From: Bacteroidota bacterium
GTDB lineage: Bacteria; Bacteroidota; Bacteroidia; Flavobacteriales_D; JABDKJ01
DNA length: 7,200 nt
Assembly: GCA_027621335.1 (NCBI GenBank)
Contig: JAQCAN010000123.1
Span: 1-7,200 of the forward strand
Direction: 5' to 3'
This document shows positions 5,433 through 7,200 of the stretch, one piece after another; position 1 is the stretch's first letter, and every line of letters begins with the position of its first letter. A model generated the notes under the pieces. It saw only the letters and a list, made by a program, of their open reading frames with translations. It ran no database searches and had not been told where the DNA came from. A program made the translations under genes and the position numbers.

Positions 5433-7200
5433 GTCGTCTCTCTTTTCTCTTCTTATTAGCGGCTTGTATCCTCGTTATGCAGCCTGAACCTGCATTGGCA
5501 CAATCGCACAGTTTTGATTTCAATGAAGTGACGCGGGCTGAAGAAATCCGCCCACTGCTTTGGAGGAGCGTTCAAGGGCCGACTTCAGCCTTGGTCAGGC
5601 GAAAAGATATGAGAGGGAAGAGGCTGTGTTCCTCAAAAAAGAATCCTACTTCAAAATAGGAAGACGGGGGAAGCGGCTTGAAATGACCAGACTGAACAGG
5701 GATGTGGTCCTTATTCAAGATAAGAATGCCTTAACGGATTTTTCTATTCTAGAGCTTAATGCCAAAAGAGGACTAGGCAATTACGCAGATGTCGGTGTTA
5801 GGATTTTCAAGGTGGATGGGAGAGTCCTGCTGCTTACGCAAGAAGAGTTCATCACCTCTGAGAATGGGATCAAGGCGGCTCTCCCTGATCTGGAAATTGG
5901 CGATATCATCGATTTCTACTCCTACGAGTTAAGAACGTTCTTAGTGAAGGATTTCCTTCTGTTCGAACCAGATGAGGATTTCTTGATAAGTGGATATCCG
6001 GTTCTTCAATATCACTCTGAATTCCTGCTGGGGGAGGATGCGTATATGAAGTTCGCTCCCATGAATCACGCCCCAGTGCCCAGAATCAAGTTTGAACAGA
6101 AGAAAGGATCAAAAGTGGTCTGCAGGGCTATAATAGAGGAAGAGGACATTGTCCCAGAGATCATTGAGCAACGATGGGCATTCATTTACCGTGAACTACC
6201 TGTGATACGTTACATCTTGGCTATTGCTGATTCGGATGATGAAGACCTTGTAAAGAAGCTCATCGCCAACGATGTGAACTTGACCATTGGAACTGAAACA
6301 TCGCAGATCCAAAAGATGTTGGAGGGCTTTCTAAAAGAGGATTCGAAAATTGAGCCCTTGACCATCAAGGAATTCATGGCCTTACAAGTCAGCGTGCAGG
6401 AAAAGGAGTTGACTACAGACGGTGAGAGAGTGGAGGAGTTCTATGAATCCCTCTGCCATTATATCAGAAGCGAGAAGTGCTGGTCCAATGAAGAGATGGA
6501 TTCCTGGGCCATAGTAAGGGTCTTGGCGGCTTATTGCAGGGAGGAGGGAATCCCTTCCTCTTGGGTCTATGCCATGCCAGCCTACCTAGGTAGTATGGAG
6601 GATATCTTGGTCAGTGACGACCTTCATCACCTGCTGAGGATCGAATTGGAGGAAAAGCCTCTTCTCATGGATCGTGGCGATATCTTCCTTCCATTGGGAT
6701 ACTATCCGTCCTACGAGGAGGGAGGAGAGGCTTTTGTTGTGCCCAACAGCAACGTGAGGGTGGAGGAATTCAATGTGGACCGATGGGTTATTCCATATTC
6801 TCTGGCAGTTGAGAATGGAAACACCGCCATACTCGACTTAGAAATTCTGGAAGAGGCAATGAAAGGTGAGATCAGGATCAGCAGCAAAGGACATGAGTCC
6901 ACAGGGCTGACAAGGAATTGTGATGGTGGTGCTTTGGATTGTGAGAAGTTGGCCTCCTTTCTCCCAAGTCAGGAGAACATCATTAGAGAAGGAAGGCGTG
7001 GAGATGAGCTTTATGGGATGGACGAGTTGAGATTCCTGGTGAGACGAGATCCAGAGGTCTTGATGGAAACCGAGGCAAGCAGCCCATACAAAGCCTTGGG
7101 AGCCTTCAGTAATTGGATGATCGGAACGGTCGATGATGAGCTCAAAGGAAGGTTCAGACAAATTGCTTTGGAAGAGATCCAATCGGTTCAGCTCCTCAGC
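5429..7200 (+). CDS. Second exported DUF3857 / transglutaminase-like protein, Cys replaced by Ser; frameshifted and 3'-partial
   Basis: This paralogue starts with GTG at 5429, overlapping the previous stop (GTGA). Its signal peptide is MSRLSFLFLLAACILVMQPE followed by PALAQS, with likely cleavage after ALA. The start frame ends at a TAG near 5659, but the adjacent frame is open from 5542 to the window end, 553 codons. One added base near 5551 joins them (AEEIRP then TALEERSRADF). The joined protein shows at least 591 residues and is incomplete. A DUF3857-like region includes LEIGDIIDFYSYE (about residues 156-168). The transglutaminase-like core aligns without gaps to the upstream protein: MDSWAIVRVLAAYC matches GDCKGMANLLAELC. 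This puts Ser359 (TCC, 6502-6504) at the nucleophile position, with His401 (6628-6630) and Asp415 (6670-6672) kept. It is probably catalytically dead or altered. If not frameshifted, downstream starts such as TTG 5560, GTG 5626 or ATG 5683 are possible but would lose the signal peptide. Confidence 0.85.
5542..5656 (+). other. Interval containing an apparent one-base frameshift
   Basis: The signal-peptide frame (from GTG 5429) and the long downstream frame both lack stops only inside this interval, so the switch must occur here. Adding one C to the CCC at 5551-5553 gives a smooth junction, EEIRP then TALEERS. The interval bounds are read directly; the exact point is inferred. Confidence 0.65.

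Noticed and set aside
5456..5467. Lipobox LAAC (Cys13) in the second transglutaminase-like protein
   Set aside because: The hydrophobic stretch continues beyond the Cys and a good signal peptidase I site (ALA-Q) follows about 12 residues later, so a soluble exported protein is more likely.
6711..7182. Minus-strand open frames near the window end
   Set aside because: They are antisense to the 553-codon open body of the second transglutaminase-like gene, which has recognisable homology to its neighbour.

Overview
The window looks like a piece of a Bacteroidota chromosome, most likely a Flavobacteriales-type organism. The reasons are the protein families (DUF6155, a Bacteroidota-style peptide deformylase, DUF2461, tandem DUF3857/transglutaminase-like exported proteins), the lack of strong Shine-Dalgarno sites, TAnnTTTG-like promoter boxes, and several GTG/TTG starts. 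The lineage is inferred from these families, not from a marker gene. I see no mobile element, CRISPR array, tRNA or rRNA.

The layout is two divergent gene runs. The left run is on the minus strand. Reading from about 2196 down to 6, it encodes a DUF2461 protein, an unrecognised lipoprotein with a probable small beta-barrel, a YqaE/Pmp3-type small membrane protein, and a DUF6155 protein. Gaps are 21-34 bases, so this is probably one operon. An ATG at 3-1 may begin a further gene outside the window.

The right run is on the plus strand, from about 2313 to the window end. It encodes peptide deformylase (def), a TPR lipoprotein overlapping def by four bases (ATGA), an exported DUF3857/transglutaminase-like protein with a complete Cys-His-Asp triad, and a second related protein overlapping it by four bases (GTGA). 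The second protein runs off the window end. A good Bacteroidota-type promoter lies in the only real gap of this run, just before the transglutaminase-like pair, so the pair may be transcribed apart from def.

Three observations deserve attention. First, the second transglutaminase-like protein keeps the His and Asp positions at nearly identical spacing but has Ser where the catalytic Cys should be, so it is probably a pseudoenzyme or a divergent enzyme paired with an intact paralogue. Second, that same gene needs one extra base near 5551 to join its signal peptide to its 553-codon body. Third, the yqaE-like gene also appears to lack one base near its 3' end. Two single-base losses in short homopolymers within 7.2 kb suggest sequence errors or very recent mutations. 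I see no clearly new biological system. The active/inactive transglutaminase-like pair is the nearest candidate.
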